Assembly: GCA_910579335.1 (NCBI GenBank)
Contig: CAJTUQ010000007.1
Location: 1-36,105 of the forward strand
Direction: 5' to 3'
Origin: an uncultured Dorea sp.
GTDB taxonomy: Bacteria > Bacillota > Clostridia > Lachnospirales > Lachnospiraceae
Length of the DNA: 36,105 nt
The position numbers were made by a program, and so were the translations under genes. The notes under the pieces are model-generated. The model saw nothing but the letters and a program-made list of their open reading frames with translations, did no database searches and was not told the DNA's origin. Positions 23,591 through 30,919 of the stretch are shown one piece after another (position 1 is the stretch's first letter; the number at the start of each line of letters is the position of its first letter).

Positions 23591-24778
23591 ATGATAGCAG
23601 AGAAGATGAAGAACATGGTGGCAAACAGTTCGGCCATTCGCGCAATGTTTGAAGAGGGTAACAGGCTGGCAAAAATATACGGGGCAGAGAATGTATATGA
23701 TTTCAGTCTCGGAAATCCGAATGTTCCGGCGCCTGAAGCAGTAAAAAAAGCAATTGCAAAGCTTATTGAGGAGGAAGACCCGGTTGCGCTTCATGGATAT
23801 ACGAACAGCAACTGCGGTTACGCCGATGTTCGGGAAGCGGTTGCCTCTTCTTTGAACGAGCGGTTCGGTACGAGGTTTGAGGGGAAAAATATTGTTATGA
23901 CCGTAGGAGCGGCAGGAGGGCTGAATGTTATTTTAAAATCATTGATTAATCCGAAAGATGAGGTTATTGCGTTTGCCCCTTATTTTGGAGAATACCGCTC
24001 TTATACGGATAATTATGACGGAGTATTGGTCGAGATTTCGCCGAACACGGCGGACTTCCAGCCAAAGCTTGATGAATTTGAACAGAAAATCACGCCGAAG
24101 ACGAAGGCGGTCATTGTGAATACGCCCAATAATCCTACAGGCGTGGTGTATTCAGAAGAAACAATTCAAAAGATGGCTGCGATTTTAGAGGCCAAACAGA
24201 AGGAATATGGCACGGACATTTTCCTTATTTCCGATGAGCCGTACCGGGAGCTTGTATATGACGGAGCAGAGGTTCCATATTTGACAAAGTATTACGACAA
24301 CACAATTGTAGGATATTCTTACAGCAAGTCCTTGTCTCTTCCGGGAGAGCGCATCGGATATCTGGTAATTCCGGACGAAGCGGCGGACAGTGAACAACTC
24401 CTTGCGGCGGCCAATGTCGCGACGCGCATTTTAGGGTTTGTGAATGCGCCGACGCTTCAGCAGAAGATTGTTGCAAAGTGCCTGAATGAAAAGACGGACG
24501 TATCTTACTATAACCGCAACAGAGAAGCATTGTACCAAGGGCTTAAGGAGTGCGGCTTTGAATGTATAAAACCGGAGGGGGCGTTTTATCTTTTTGTAAA
24601 GTCCCCGACGGCGGATGAAAAGGAGTTTTGCGCGGCGGCAAAGAAATATAATCTTCTTATTGTGCCGGGGAGTTCTTTTGCATGTCCGGGGTATGTAAGG
24701 CTGGCATATTGCGTATCCTATGAGACGATTATCAACTCTCTTCCAAAGTTTCGGGAATTGGCAAAGGAGTACTTTTAG
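23591..24778 (+). CDS. Class I/II PLP-dependent aminotransferase (aspartate aminotransferase-like)
   Basis: A 395-residue enzyme of fold type I. FSLGNPNVPAPEAV near the N-terminus, NTPNNPTGVVY (about 174-184), SDEPYRELVY (about 214-223) and the PLP lysine Lys246 in SYSKSLSLPGERIGY are all present. It would transfer an amino group between an amino acid and 2-oxoglutarate; sequence does not reveal the donor, though aspartate or aromatic amino acids are usual. AAAGGAG lies seven bases before the ATG. Its stop codon directly abuts the hisC start, so the two aminotransferases are one unit. Confidence 0.93.
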   Translation: MIAEKMKNMVANSSAIRAMFEEGNRLAKIYGAENVYDFSLGNPNVPAPEAVKKAIAKLIEEEDPVALHGYTNSNCGYADVREAVASSLNERFGTRFEGKNIVMTVGAAGGLNVILKSLINPKDEVIAFAPYFGEYRSYTDNYDGVLVEISPNTADFQPKLDEFEQKITPKTKAVIVNTPNNPTGVVYSEETIQKMAAILEAKQKEYGTDIFLISDEPYRELVYDGAEVPYLTKYYDNTIVGYSYSKSLSLPGERIGYLVIPDEAADSEQLLAAANVATRILGFVNAPTLQQKIVAKCLNEKTDVSYYNRNREALYQGLKECGFECIKPEGAFYLFVKSPTADEKEFCAAAKKYNLLIVPGSSFACPGYVRLAYCVSYETIINSLPKFRELAKEYF

Positions 24779-25834
24779 ATGAAAACGTTTGAAAAAAATA
24801 TCCGTAAAGTTGAACCGTATGTTCCGGGGGAGCAGCCGCAGAGAAAAGTGATTAAGCTAAATACGAATGAGAACCCGTATCCGCCCGCGCCGGGAGTGGA
24901 GCGGGCATTAAAGTCGATGGATACGGACAGGATGAGGCTTTACCCGGATCCGACGGCGGGAGAGCTTGTAAAGGCTCTGGCGGATTATTATCACGTAGGC
25001 GAGAATCAAGTATTCGTAGGAGTCGGTTCTGACGATGTGCTTTCCATGTGTTTTCTTACTTTTTTTAATTCGGAAAAACCGGTGCTCTTTCCGGACGTTA
25101 CCTATTCTTTTTATAAAATATGGGCGGAACTGTACCGTATTCCATATGAGCTCTGTCCTTTGGATGAGGATTTCCGCATTGTGAAAGAGGATTATTTCCG
25201 GGATAACGGAGGTATCATTTTCCCGAATCCCAACGCTCCTACAGGACTCTATATGGAGCTTGGGGATGTGGAAGATATTATTTCGCACAATCAGGATGTG
25301 ATTGTAATCGTTGATGAGGCATATATTGATTTCGCCGGGAAATCTGCACTGGAATTAATTGAAAAGTATGAGAATGTGATCGTCGTGCAGACTTTTTCCA
25401 AAGCGCGGGCAATGGCGGGGATGCGGATTGGGTATGCAGTCGGCAATCCTCTTCTTATCAAATATCTCAACGACGCAAAATATTCTTTTAATTCTTACAC
25501 AATGAACCAGACAGCGCTTGTATGCGGCGCAGAGGCAGTGAAGGACAAGGAATATTTTGAAGAAGGGATCCGTAAGATAATTAAGACGCGAGAGTGGGCG
25601 AAGGAAGAGCTTTTAAAGCTCGGCTTTTCTTTCCTTGACTCGAAGGCGAACTTTATCTTTGCCACACATCCGGATTATGATGCAAAGGAACTTTTTGAGG
25701 CGCTTAAGGACAATGGCATCTATGTGAGATATTGGGGCGGCGGACGCATTTCGCAGTATCTTCGTATTACCGTCGGCACAAAAGAAGAGATGGACGCCTT
25801 GTTCGGCTTTTTAAGAAGCTATATGATGCAATAA
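24779..25834 (+). CDS. hisC: Histidinol-phosphate aminotransferase (HisC-type)
   Basis: A 351-residue PLP enzyme. KLNTNENPYPPAPGV (about 27-41), LYPDPTAGELVKALA, FPNPNAPTGL, and VDEAYIDF with the PLP lysine Lys208 in TFSKARAMAGMRIGY follow the HisC pattern. In histidine synthesis it converts imidazole acetol phosphate to histidinol phosphate; some homologues act on aromatic amino acids instead. No other his gene is nearby, and the partner here is another aminotransferase, so an aromatic role (with the DAHP synthase 1.6 kb downstream) is an alternative. The ATG follows the previous TAG without a gap. Confidence 0.88.
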   Translation: MKTFEKNIRKVEPYVPGEQPQRKVIKLNTNENPYPPAPGVERALKSMDTDRMRLYPDPTAGELVKALADYYHVGENQVFVGVGSDDVLSMCFLTFFNSEKPVLFPDVTYSFYKIWAELYRIPYELCPLDEDFRIVKEDYFRDNGGIIFPNPNAPTGLYMELGDVEDIISHNQDVIVIVDEAYIDFAGKSALELIEKYENVIVVQTFSKARAMAGMRIGYAVGNPLLIKYLNDAKYSFNSYTMNQTALVCGAEAVKDKEYFEEGIRKIIKTREWAKEELLKLGFSFLDSKANFIFATHPDYDAKELFEALKDNGIYVRYWGGGRISQYLRITVGTKEEMDALFGFLRSYMMQ

Positions 25835-25858
25835 CAAATATGTATAAGGGAGAATGCT

Positions 25859-26371
25859 ATGACAGAAACATTAATTCAGGGAATTATCGATGCGTTGGGA
25901 GGAAGCGTAGGAAAAGAAGCTATTGTGTTTATTATTTCTATGATTCCGATTCTGGAGCTGCGGGGGGCGCTTTTAGTTGCGGGGCCTTTGCTTGGCGTTC
26001 CGGTCTCGACAGCGGTTCCTCTTAGTGTTATCGGGAACATTATTCCTGTGCCGTTTATTCTTTTATTGATTACTCCGGTATTCAATTGGATGAAAAAAAT
26101 GAAGATTTTTAAGCCGATGGTGGATAAGCTGGAATCCAAAGCGATGAGTAAAAGTGACAAGATTGAAAAGTATGAGTTTTGGGGGTTGGTACTTTTCGTG
26201 GGGATTCCGCTTCCGGGTACGGGGGCGTGGACGGGTTCCCTTATTGCCGCGCTTCTTGGCATAAAATTTAAGAAGGCTTTTCCGGCTGTTATTTTGGGAA
26301 TCTGCATGGCCACAGTAATTATGTGCTTTATTTCCTACGTGCTGCTTGGGGGAGTGCAGCTTTTAAAGTAA
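25859..26371 (+). CDS. Small multidrug export family (COG2426) membrane protein
   Basis: A 170-residue membrane protein with about four to five hydrophobic segments. IPILELRGALLVA (about 30-42) and GLVLFVGIPLPGTGAWTGSLIA (as GIPLPGTGAWTG, about 118-129) are the hallmarks of the PF06695 family. The repeated E-x-R-G and P-x-P-G-x-G-x-W motifs resemble those of DedA-like re-entrant helices. The name comes from an early drug-export report; real substrates are not settled. AGGGAG precedes the ATG. It follows hisC by 24 bases. Confidence 0.88.
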   Translation: MTETLIQGIIDALGGSVGKEAIVFIISMIPILELRGALLVAGPLLGVPVSTAVPLSVIGNIIPVPFILLLITPVFNWMKKMKIFKPMVDKLESKAMSKSDKIEKYEFWGLVLFVGIPLPGTGAWTGSLIAALLGIKFKKAFPAVILGICMATVIMCFISYVLLGGVQLLK

Positions 26372-26407
26372 TGGTGCAAATATGCGCTTTTAAATAGCAA
26401 CAGGCTG

Positions 26408-26416
26408 TGTTAAAAT
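26408..26416 (+). promoter_or_regulatory. Possible extended -10 promoter of the PfkB kinase gene
   Basis: TGT followed by TAAAAT (26411-26416) is an extended -10 element in the 103-base gap before the kinase gene. The expected -35 region (TTTTAA) is weak. Confidence 0.3.
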
Positions 26417-26474
26417 ATCATCAAAGTTATTTTTCAATACAGTACGAAAGGTACGGGAAGAGTGAGGAGAATGA

Positions 26475-27446
26475 ATGATGGAAAAATTATATGATGTTAC
26501 GGCGCTCGGAGAGATATTGATTGATTTTACGATGAACGGACAGAGTGAGCAGGGGAATGGCGTCTTTGAAGCCTGCCCCGGCGGAGCGGTAAATAACGTT
26601 CTTGCCATGCTGAGCAAGCTTGGGAAAAAGACGGCATTTATCGGAAAGGTAGGAAAGGATCAGTTCGGGCGGCTTCTGAGGGATGCACTGAAGGAGACGG
26701 GGATTGACGATAAAGCTATGGTTACTGATGAGGAAGTGAATACGACGCTGGCGTTTGTACATACGTTTCCCGATGGCGACAGAGAATTTTCATTTTACAG
26801 GAAGCCGGGAGCGGATATGATGCTTCGGGAGGATGAAGTAGATTATGAACGGATCCGCCAGAGCAGGGTGTTTCACATCGGAACGTTGTCGATGACGGAT
26901 GAGCCGGCGCTCAGCGCCACAAAAAAGGCTTTAGAAGCGGCAAGAGAAGCGGGATGCATGATTACCTTTGACCCGAATCTGAGGCCGCCTCTCTGGAAAT
27001 CCCTTGAGGAAGCGAAAAAGGCAATGGAGTACGTATTCGAATACTGTGACATGCTGAAGATTTCGGACAATGAGATACAGTTTATATCCGGGAAAGAGGA
27101 CTACGACGAGGGTATCCGCTATCTTCAGGATAAATACCGTATTCCGGTTATCTTCCTTACGATGGGGAAGGATGGAAGCCGCGCATATTATAAGGATATC
27201 AGGGTTGAGAAGAAAGGTTTTTCCGTGAAAGCGGTTGAGACGACGGGAGCCGGAGATACGTTTTGTGCAAATGCAATCAACGGAGTCCTTGACTGCGGCA
27301 TTGATAATCTGACAGAAGAAAAACTTGGCGAAATCCTGACCTATGCAAATGCCGGGGCGGCGCTTATTACGCTGAAAAAGGGAGCGCTCCGTTCTATGCC
27401 GGAACCGGACGAGATTGAAGAATTAATCAGACAGCAAGGAGAGTAA
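26475..27446 (+). CDS. PfkB-family sugar kinase (fructokinase-like)
   Basis: A 323-residue cytoplasmic kinase of the ribokinase fold. ALGEILIDF (about residues 10-18), CPGGAVNNVLAMLSKLG (about 34-50), FDPNLRPPLW, and the anion hole with catalytic base TTGAGDTF (Asp261) are conserved. These are typical of fructokinases and related sugar kinases that form sugar phosphates with ATP. Two adjacent ATGs (26475 and 26478) are possible; GGAG at 26466-26469 is slightly better spaced for the second. The DAHP synthase gene starts six bases after its stop, so both are one transcript. Confidence 0.93.
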   Translation: MMEKLYDVTALGEILIDFTMNGQSEQGNGVFEACPGGAVNNVLAMLSKLGKKTAFIGKVGKDQFGRLLRDALKETGIDDKAMVTDEEVNTTLAFVHTFPDGDREFSFYRKPGADMMLREDEVDYERIRQSRVFHIGTLSMTDEPALSATKKALEAAREAGCMITFDPNLRPPLWKSLEEAKKAMEYVFEYCDMLKISDNEIQFISGKEDYDEGIRYLQDKYRIPVIFLTMGKDGSRAYYKDIRVEKKGFSVKAVETTGAGDTFCANAINGVLDCGIDNLTEEKLGEILTYANAGAALITLKKGALRSMPEPDEIEELIRQQGE

Positions 27447-27452
27447 AAAGCA

Positions 27453-28484
27453 ATGGCAATGAGAATTAACAATGCACTTCCATCACCGCAGGAATTGAAG
27501 AATGATTATCCTTTGTCAGACAGGCTCATTGCCATGAAAGCGCAGCGGGATAAGGAAATCAGGGATGTTTTTACCGGTGTCTCGGATAAGTTTTTGGTGA
27601 TTGTAGGACCCTGCTCCGCAGATAACGAAGAGGCGGTTTGTGAATATGCAAACCGTCTGTCAAGGCTGAACGAAAAGGTAAATGACAGGCTGATTCTAAT
27701 ACCGAGAATTTATACAAATAAACCTAGAACAACCGGGGAAGGGTATAAAGGGATGCTTCATCAGCCTGACCCGGACAAGGCTCCCGACTTATATGCGGGG
27801 ATTTTGGCAATTCGAAGAATGCATATAAGGGCGATGGAGGAGAGCGGCCTCACTGCGGCCGATGAAATGCTGTATCCGGAAAACAGAAGTTATTTGGATG
27901 ATATTCTTTCTTATGAGGCGATTGGCGCAAGGTCTGTAGAGAATCAACAGCATAGGCTGACCGCCAGCGGTATGGATATTCCGGTAGGCATGAAGAATCC
28001 GACCAGCGGCGATCTGTCCGTTATGTTAAATTCAATTGTTGCCGCCCAGATGGGGCATCGGTTTATTTACCGGGCGATGGACGTGACTACGGACGGAAAT
28101 GCGCTTGCCCATGCGATTTTACGGGGAGGCGTCGATAAATACGGCACCTGTATCCCCAATTATCATTATGAGGACTGCATACGGCTTCTTGACTTATATG
28201 AGAAAAAGGAACTGAGTAATCCGGCTGTCATTATTGATGCAAACCACTCAAATTCCAATAAGGCATTTAAAGAACAGATACGAATTGTAAGCGAGGTCCT
28301 GCATAGCAGAAAGCATTGCGCGGGTGTGAAGTCCCTGGTGAAAGGAGTAATGGTGGAAAGCTATCTGAAGGAGGGAAGGCAGGGAATCTGTGAACATATG
28401 GAGTATGGGCGGTCTATTACAGACCCGTGTCTTGGCTGGGAGGATACGGAAGAACTGATTAAAAAGATTGCAGAAGAATGCTGA
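27453..28484 (+). CDS. 3-deoxy-7-phosphoheptulonate synthase, AroG-like but divergent
   Basis: A 343-residue enzyme that joins phosphoenolpyruvate and erythrose 4-phosphate as the first step of the shikimate pathway. The metal ligands expected from AroG are present: Cys54 in GPCSADN, His in IIDANHSNSN, Glu in GVMVESYL, and Asp in SITDPCLGWED. Substrate segments differ from the common form: KPRTTGEGYKG replaces KPRTTVGWKG with one extra residue, GARSVENQQHR replaces GARTTESQVHR, GMKNPTSG replaces GFKNGTDG, and the following loop is about six residues shorter. It therefore belongs to a separate subgroup of the class I-alpha family. No added ACT or chorismate mutase domain is present. AAGGAG lies at the end of the kinase gene. 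Confidence 0.9.
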   Translation: MAMRINNALPSPQELKNDYPLSDRLIAMKAQRDKEIRDVFTGVSDKFLVIVGPCSADNEEAVCEYANRLSRLNEKVNDRLILIPRIYTNKPRTTGEGYKGMLHQPDPDKAPDLYAGILAIRRMHIRAMEESGLTAADEMLYPENRSYLDDILSYEAIGARSVENQQHRLTASGMDIPVGMKNPTSGDLSVMLNSIVAAQMGHRFIYRAMDVTTDGNALAHAILRGGVDKYGTCIPNYHYEDCIRLLDLYEKKELSNPAVIIDANHSNSNKAFKEQIRIVSEVLHSRKHCAGVKSLVKGVMVESYLKEGRQGICEHMEYGRSITDPCLGWEDTEELIKKIAEEC

Positions 28485-28497
28485 TAGACTGGATAGA

Positions 28498-28521
28498 AGC
28501 GCAGGGGCAGTACTCTGCGCT
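28498..28521. repeat. Hairpin between convergent DAHP synthase and XRE genes
   Basis: AGCGCAG (28498-28504) and CTGCGCT (28515-28521) form a perfect 7-bp GC-rich stem with a 10-base loop. It overlaps no coding sequence except for touching the XRE gene end. Neither side has a proper T-run, so it is at best a weak bidirectional terminator. Confidence 0.4.
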
Positions 28522-28522
28522 G

Positions 28523-28867
28523 TCAATTCTCTTGCGCATCGCTGAGTTCAAGCAGGCGGACATATTCTGACAGACGTTTTCTGGAGGCGGGCGAGAGCCG
28601 GCGGTATTTGGCAATCAGCTTCTTTTCCTCATCCTCATAGATTACGCATTGAGAACTGTCAAGATTGATTACTTCGTCGTCCAGAAGATAATCAACAGTT
28701 ACTCGGAAAAGATTTGCAAGTGTCGTCAGCTTTTCATGGGAAGGCTGACGGTTCTTAGTTTCATAGCCTGCAATTGTGGAACGGGCAACGTTGAGACGGT
28801 CTGCTACATCTTGCTGAGTCATTTTGTTTTCTGTTCGAAGCTTTTTGAGTTTATCTGCAAAGGACAT
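28523..28867 (-). CDS. XRE-family (HTH_3) transcriptional regulator
   Basis: A 114-residue protein. Residues about 5-60 form a Cro/C1-type helix-turn-helix (KKLRTENKMTQQDVADRLNV, then ARSTIAGYETKNRQPSHEKL and LANLFRVTVDYLLD). The C-terminal 50 residues are charged and helical (LIAKYRRLSPASRKRLSEYV) and probably mediate dimerisation. Such proteins often repress their own promoter; the inverted repeat at 28903-28923 in front of the gene is a plausible operator. The ATG has GGAG a few bases ahead. The divergently placed small gene at 29017 may share the control region. Confidence 0.93.
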   Translation of the reverse strand: MSFADKLKKLRTENKMTQQDVADRLNVARSTIAGYETKNRQPSHEKLTTLANLFRVTVDYLLDDEVINLDSSQCVIYEDEEKKLIAKYRRLSPASRKRLSEYVRLLELSDAQEN

Positions 28868-28902
28868 GACCTTCTCCTACCTTTCCGTTATGATAGTTAT
28901 AT

Positions 28903-28923
28903 TTTATCAATTGTTGCGATAAA
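28903..28923. promoter_or_regulatory. Putative operator in front of the XRE gene
   Basis: TTTATC (28903-28908) and GATAAA (28918-28923) are a perfect 6-bp inverted repeat with a nine-base spacer that contains CAATTG. It lies 36-56 bases upstream of the XRE start codon in an AT-rich promoter-like zone, as expected for autoregulation. Confidence 0.45.
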
Positions 28924-29016
28924 GAACATTAATTGTGTCGAGATGAAACGCTATGCATGTAATATGTTCCGAAAAGAAACAAAATATAAACAAAAGAGAG
29001 AAAAGGATGGGGCAAG

Positions 29017-29250
29017 ATGAGACAAGAGAGATTTAAAATGGAAAGAGAGGGGCTTGTTACGGAGGGGCAGCAGGTGGAAATCAGTGAGAGAAGCGCCGTG
29101 ACAGGACAATACACATATCTGGTGGAGCCGTCTATTGCGATGTCAGGGATATATCGTACAGGTGAGCGGATTATGGCGAGGAAAGGAATTATTAAAAAGA
29201 TTGAGAAGACAGAAAAAGGCTTTTATCTTCTTGTGGAGATGGAAAGCTAG
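29017..29250 (+). CDS. Small uncharacterised protein
   Basis: A 77-residue soluble protein that I do not recognise by name. It has a charged N-terminus (RQERFKMEREGLVTEGQQ), a central SERSAVTGQYTYLVEP segment, and a C-terminal alternating strand pattern (KIEKTEKGFYLLVEME), which suggests a small beta-rich fold. It has no cysteines and no membrane segment. The ATG at 29017 lies about ten bases after AGGAT; a second ATG at 29038 is possible. It is divergent from the XRE regulator with 149 bases between, in which I see no other gene. Codon use is like its neighbours, so it is probably real. Confidence 0.65.
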   Translation: MRQERFKMEREGLVTEGQQVEISERSAVTGQYTYLVEPSIAMSGIYRTGERIMARKGIIKKIEKTEKGFYLLVEMES

Positions 29251-29268
29251 CCTTTGCCCTAACACCCG

Positions 29269-29297
29269 TTGACACAGATTCAAAAAGCAAATATAAT
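29269..29297 (+). promoter_or_regulatory. Exact consensus sigma-A promoter
   Basis: TTGACA (29269-29274), a 17-base spacer, and TATAAT (29292-29297) match the consensus at all 12 positions. It lies 40 bases before the start of the membrane-anchored small protein gene and could also feed ispG-polC. Confidence 0.85.
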
Positions 29298-29336
29298 TTA
29301 AGAGAGCAGTAAAAACGTGAGGGGACAAGAGAGCCT

Positions 29337-29786
29337 ATGATAATAGCGAAAAATGATGAAAACAAAAGAAGTACGTTGTGGAGAGTGGCAGCTTACGGCT
29401 CATCGGTGTTAATCGTCTTGATTGCAGTGTACCTGCTGACGAAGCTTTTTACCTCGAATCCGCTGGAAGGCAGTTGGGAGGACGAGGACGGGAATCTTGG
29501 AATGACGATTAAGAAAAACGGGTCGCTGCTCGTAAACATACCGGAGCTTGCAGAAGGACAGGGATTAGACGTAAAGATGAATTATGCGCTGGATAAGGAA
29601 GAAAAAACGATTACTATCCATCCGGACGAGGAGGAGCTTGAAAGGCTGTCCGGGCAGTATGCCAAGGAGGAGCTTTTGCATACGGTCAATTCGGTTGCCA
29701 CGACTTTTAACTACAGCGTGGACAAAAGCCGCCTTACATTGACAGAACGTGAATATGGAGAACAGATGATATTCTTGAAAAAGTAA
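29337..29786 (+). CDS. Membrane-anchored small extracytoplasmic protein
   Basis: A 149-residue protein. A short charged cytoplasmic N-terminus is followed by one helix (about 17-38, VAAYGSSVLIVLIAVYLLTKLF) and an outward-facing domain beginning NPLEGSWEDEDGNLGMTIKKNG. That opening resembles lipocalin-like DUF5640-type domains in Firmicutes, in which a GxW motif starts a small beta barrel; this is a loose resemblance. No lipobox or catalytic motif is visible. It is transcribed from an exact consensus promoter and followed by an intrinsic terminator, so it is probably abundant. Function unknown. Confidence 0.75.
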   Translation: MIIAKNDENKRSTLWRVAAYGSSVLIVLIAVYLLTKLFTSNPLEGSWEDEDGNLGMTIKKNGSLLVNIPELAEGQGLDVKMNYALDKEEKTITIHPDEEELERLSGQYAKEELLHTVNSVATTFNYSVDKSRLTLTEREYGEQMIFLKK

Positions 29787-29799
29787 CATTGGCGGATAT

Positions 29800-29850
29800 C
29801 CCTCTATTTGTCATCGGTGGAAGCGGTGGAAAATAGAGGGGATTTTTATT
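29800..29850 (+). terminator. Intrinsic terminator or attenuator in front of ispG
   Basis: CCCTCTATTT (29800-29809) pairs perfectly over 10 bp with AAATAGAGGG (29831-29840), followed by GATTTTTATT. The 21-base loop contains CGGTGGA twice. The ispG ribosome site begins at 29851, directly after the T-run, and I see no promoter between hairpin and gene. Confidence 0.7.
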
Positions 29851-29863
29851 GGGAGGTGCACGG

Positions 29864-30919
29864 ATGCTAAGAGAAGAAACAAAAAAAGTGAAGATTGGGA
29901 ATCGGGTCATCGGAGGAGGCAGCCCCATCGCCATCCAGTCCATGACGAATACGGACACAGAGAATGTCGCCGCAACTGTCGGACAGATATGTAAGCTTGA
30001 GGCGGCGGGATGCGAAATTGTACGCTGCGCTGTTCCTACAATGGAAGCTGCGAAGGCATTGGCGCAGATAAAAAGCCGGATACATGTCCCTCTGGTAGCG
30101 GATATTCATTTTGATTACCGTCTGGCGATTGCGGCGATAGAGAACGGGGCAGACAAGATTCGCATTAATCCGGGAAATATCGGCGATTCTGAGCGTGTCC
30201 GCGCCGTGGTTGAGAAAGCGAAGGAATATGGCGTACCTATACGGGTGGGAGTAAACGGCGGTTCACTTGAGAAGGAAATGGTGGAAAAATACGGCGGCAT
30301 TACATCAGCCGGACTGGTGGAGAGTGCGCTGGACAAAGTACAATTGATTGAATCTTTCGGTTATGACAAATTAGTAGTCAGCATTAAATCTTCGGATGTT
30401 ATGATGTGTGTGAAAGCGCATGAAGAGCTTGCAGAAAAATGTCCTTATCCGCTGCATGTCGGGATTACAGAATCAGGGACGCTTTTGGCGGGCAATATTA
30501 AATCTTCCATAGGCCTGGGATTGATTTTGAGTCAGGGAATCGGCGATACGATTCGCGTATCTTTGACAGGAGAACCGGCGGAAGAGGTTAAATCTGCAAA
30601 GCTTATTTTAAAAACTCTGGGACTTAGGAAAGGTGGAATCGAGGTCGTATCCTGCCCCACGTGCGGACGCACGAAGATTGATCTTATCGGACTTGCAAAT
30701 CAGGTGGAGGCAATGGCGGCGGATATTCCGCTGGATATTAAAGTGGCGGTTATGGGCTGCGTAGTAAATGGCCCAGGGGAGGCAAAAGACGCTGATATCG
30801 GAATAGCAGGCGGAGTCGGGGAAGGCCTGTTGATAAAGAAGGGCGAGATTGTAAAAAAGGTAAAAGAGGAAGAACTGTTAGAGACTTTAAGACAGGAGCT
30901 GCTTAATTGGAATGAGTAA
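29864..30919 (+). CDS. ispG: 4-hydroxy-3-methylbut-2-enyl diphosphate synthase (IspG)
   Basis: A 351-residue iron-sulfur enzyme of the MEP isoprenoid pathway that converts the cyclic diphosphate MEcPP to HMBPP. The N-terminal TIM barrel has SMTNTDTENVAAT and ADIHFDYRLA. The C-terminal domain holds the 4Fe-4S ligands Cys264, Cys267 and Cys299, plus Glu306 in GCVVNGPGE, so the cluster site is complete. It is the short bacterial type without the plant-like insertion. The frame opens at TTG 29849, but GGGAGGTG five bases before ATG 29864 decides the start. It overlaps polC by eight bases. The dxr and rseP genes that often precede ispG in Firmicutes are absent. Confidence 0.96.
   Translation: MLREETKKVKIGNRVIGGGSPIAIQSMTNTDTENVAATVGQICKLEAAGCEIVRCAVPTMEAAKALAQIKSRIHVPLVADIHFDYRLAIAAIENGADKIRINPGNIGDSERVRAVVEKAKEYGVPIRVGVNGGSLEKEMVEKYGGITSAGLVESALDKVQLIESFGYDKLVVSIKSSDVMMCVKAHEELAEKCPYPLHVGITESGTLLAGNIKSSIGLGLILSQGIGDTIRVSLTGEPAEEVKSAKLILKTLGLRKGGIEVVSCPTCGRTKIDLIGLANQVEAMAADIPLDIKVAVMGCVVNGPGEAKDADIGIAGGVGEGLLIKKGEIVKKVKEEELLETLRQELLNWNE

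Noticed and set aside
26359..26394. Direct repeat GCTTTTAAA twice near the end of the small export gene
   Set aside because: Nine AT-rich bases repeated once are expected by chance and one copy is coding.
28498..28521. Hairpin as a strong bidirectional terminator
   Set aside because: The stem is sound but neither strand has a T-run next to it, so it is listed only as a repeat.
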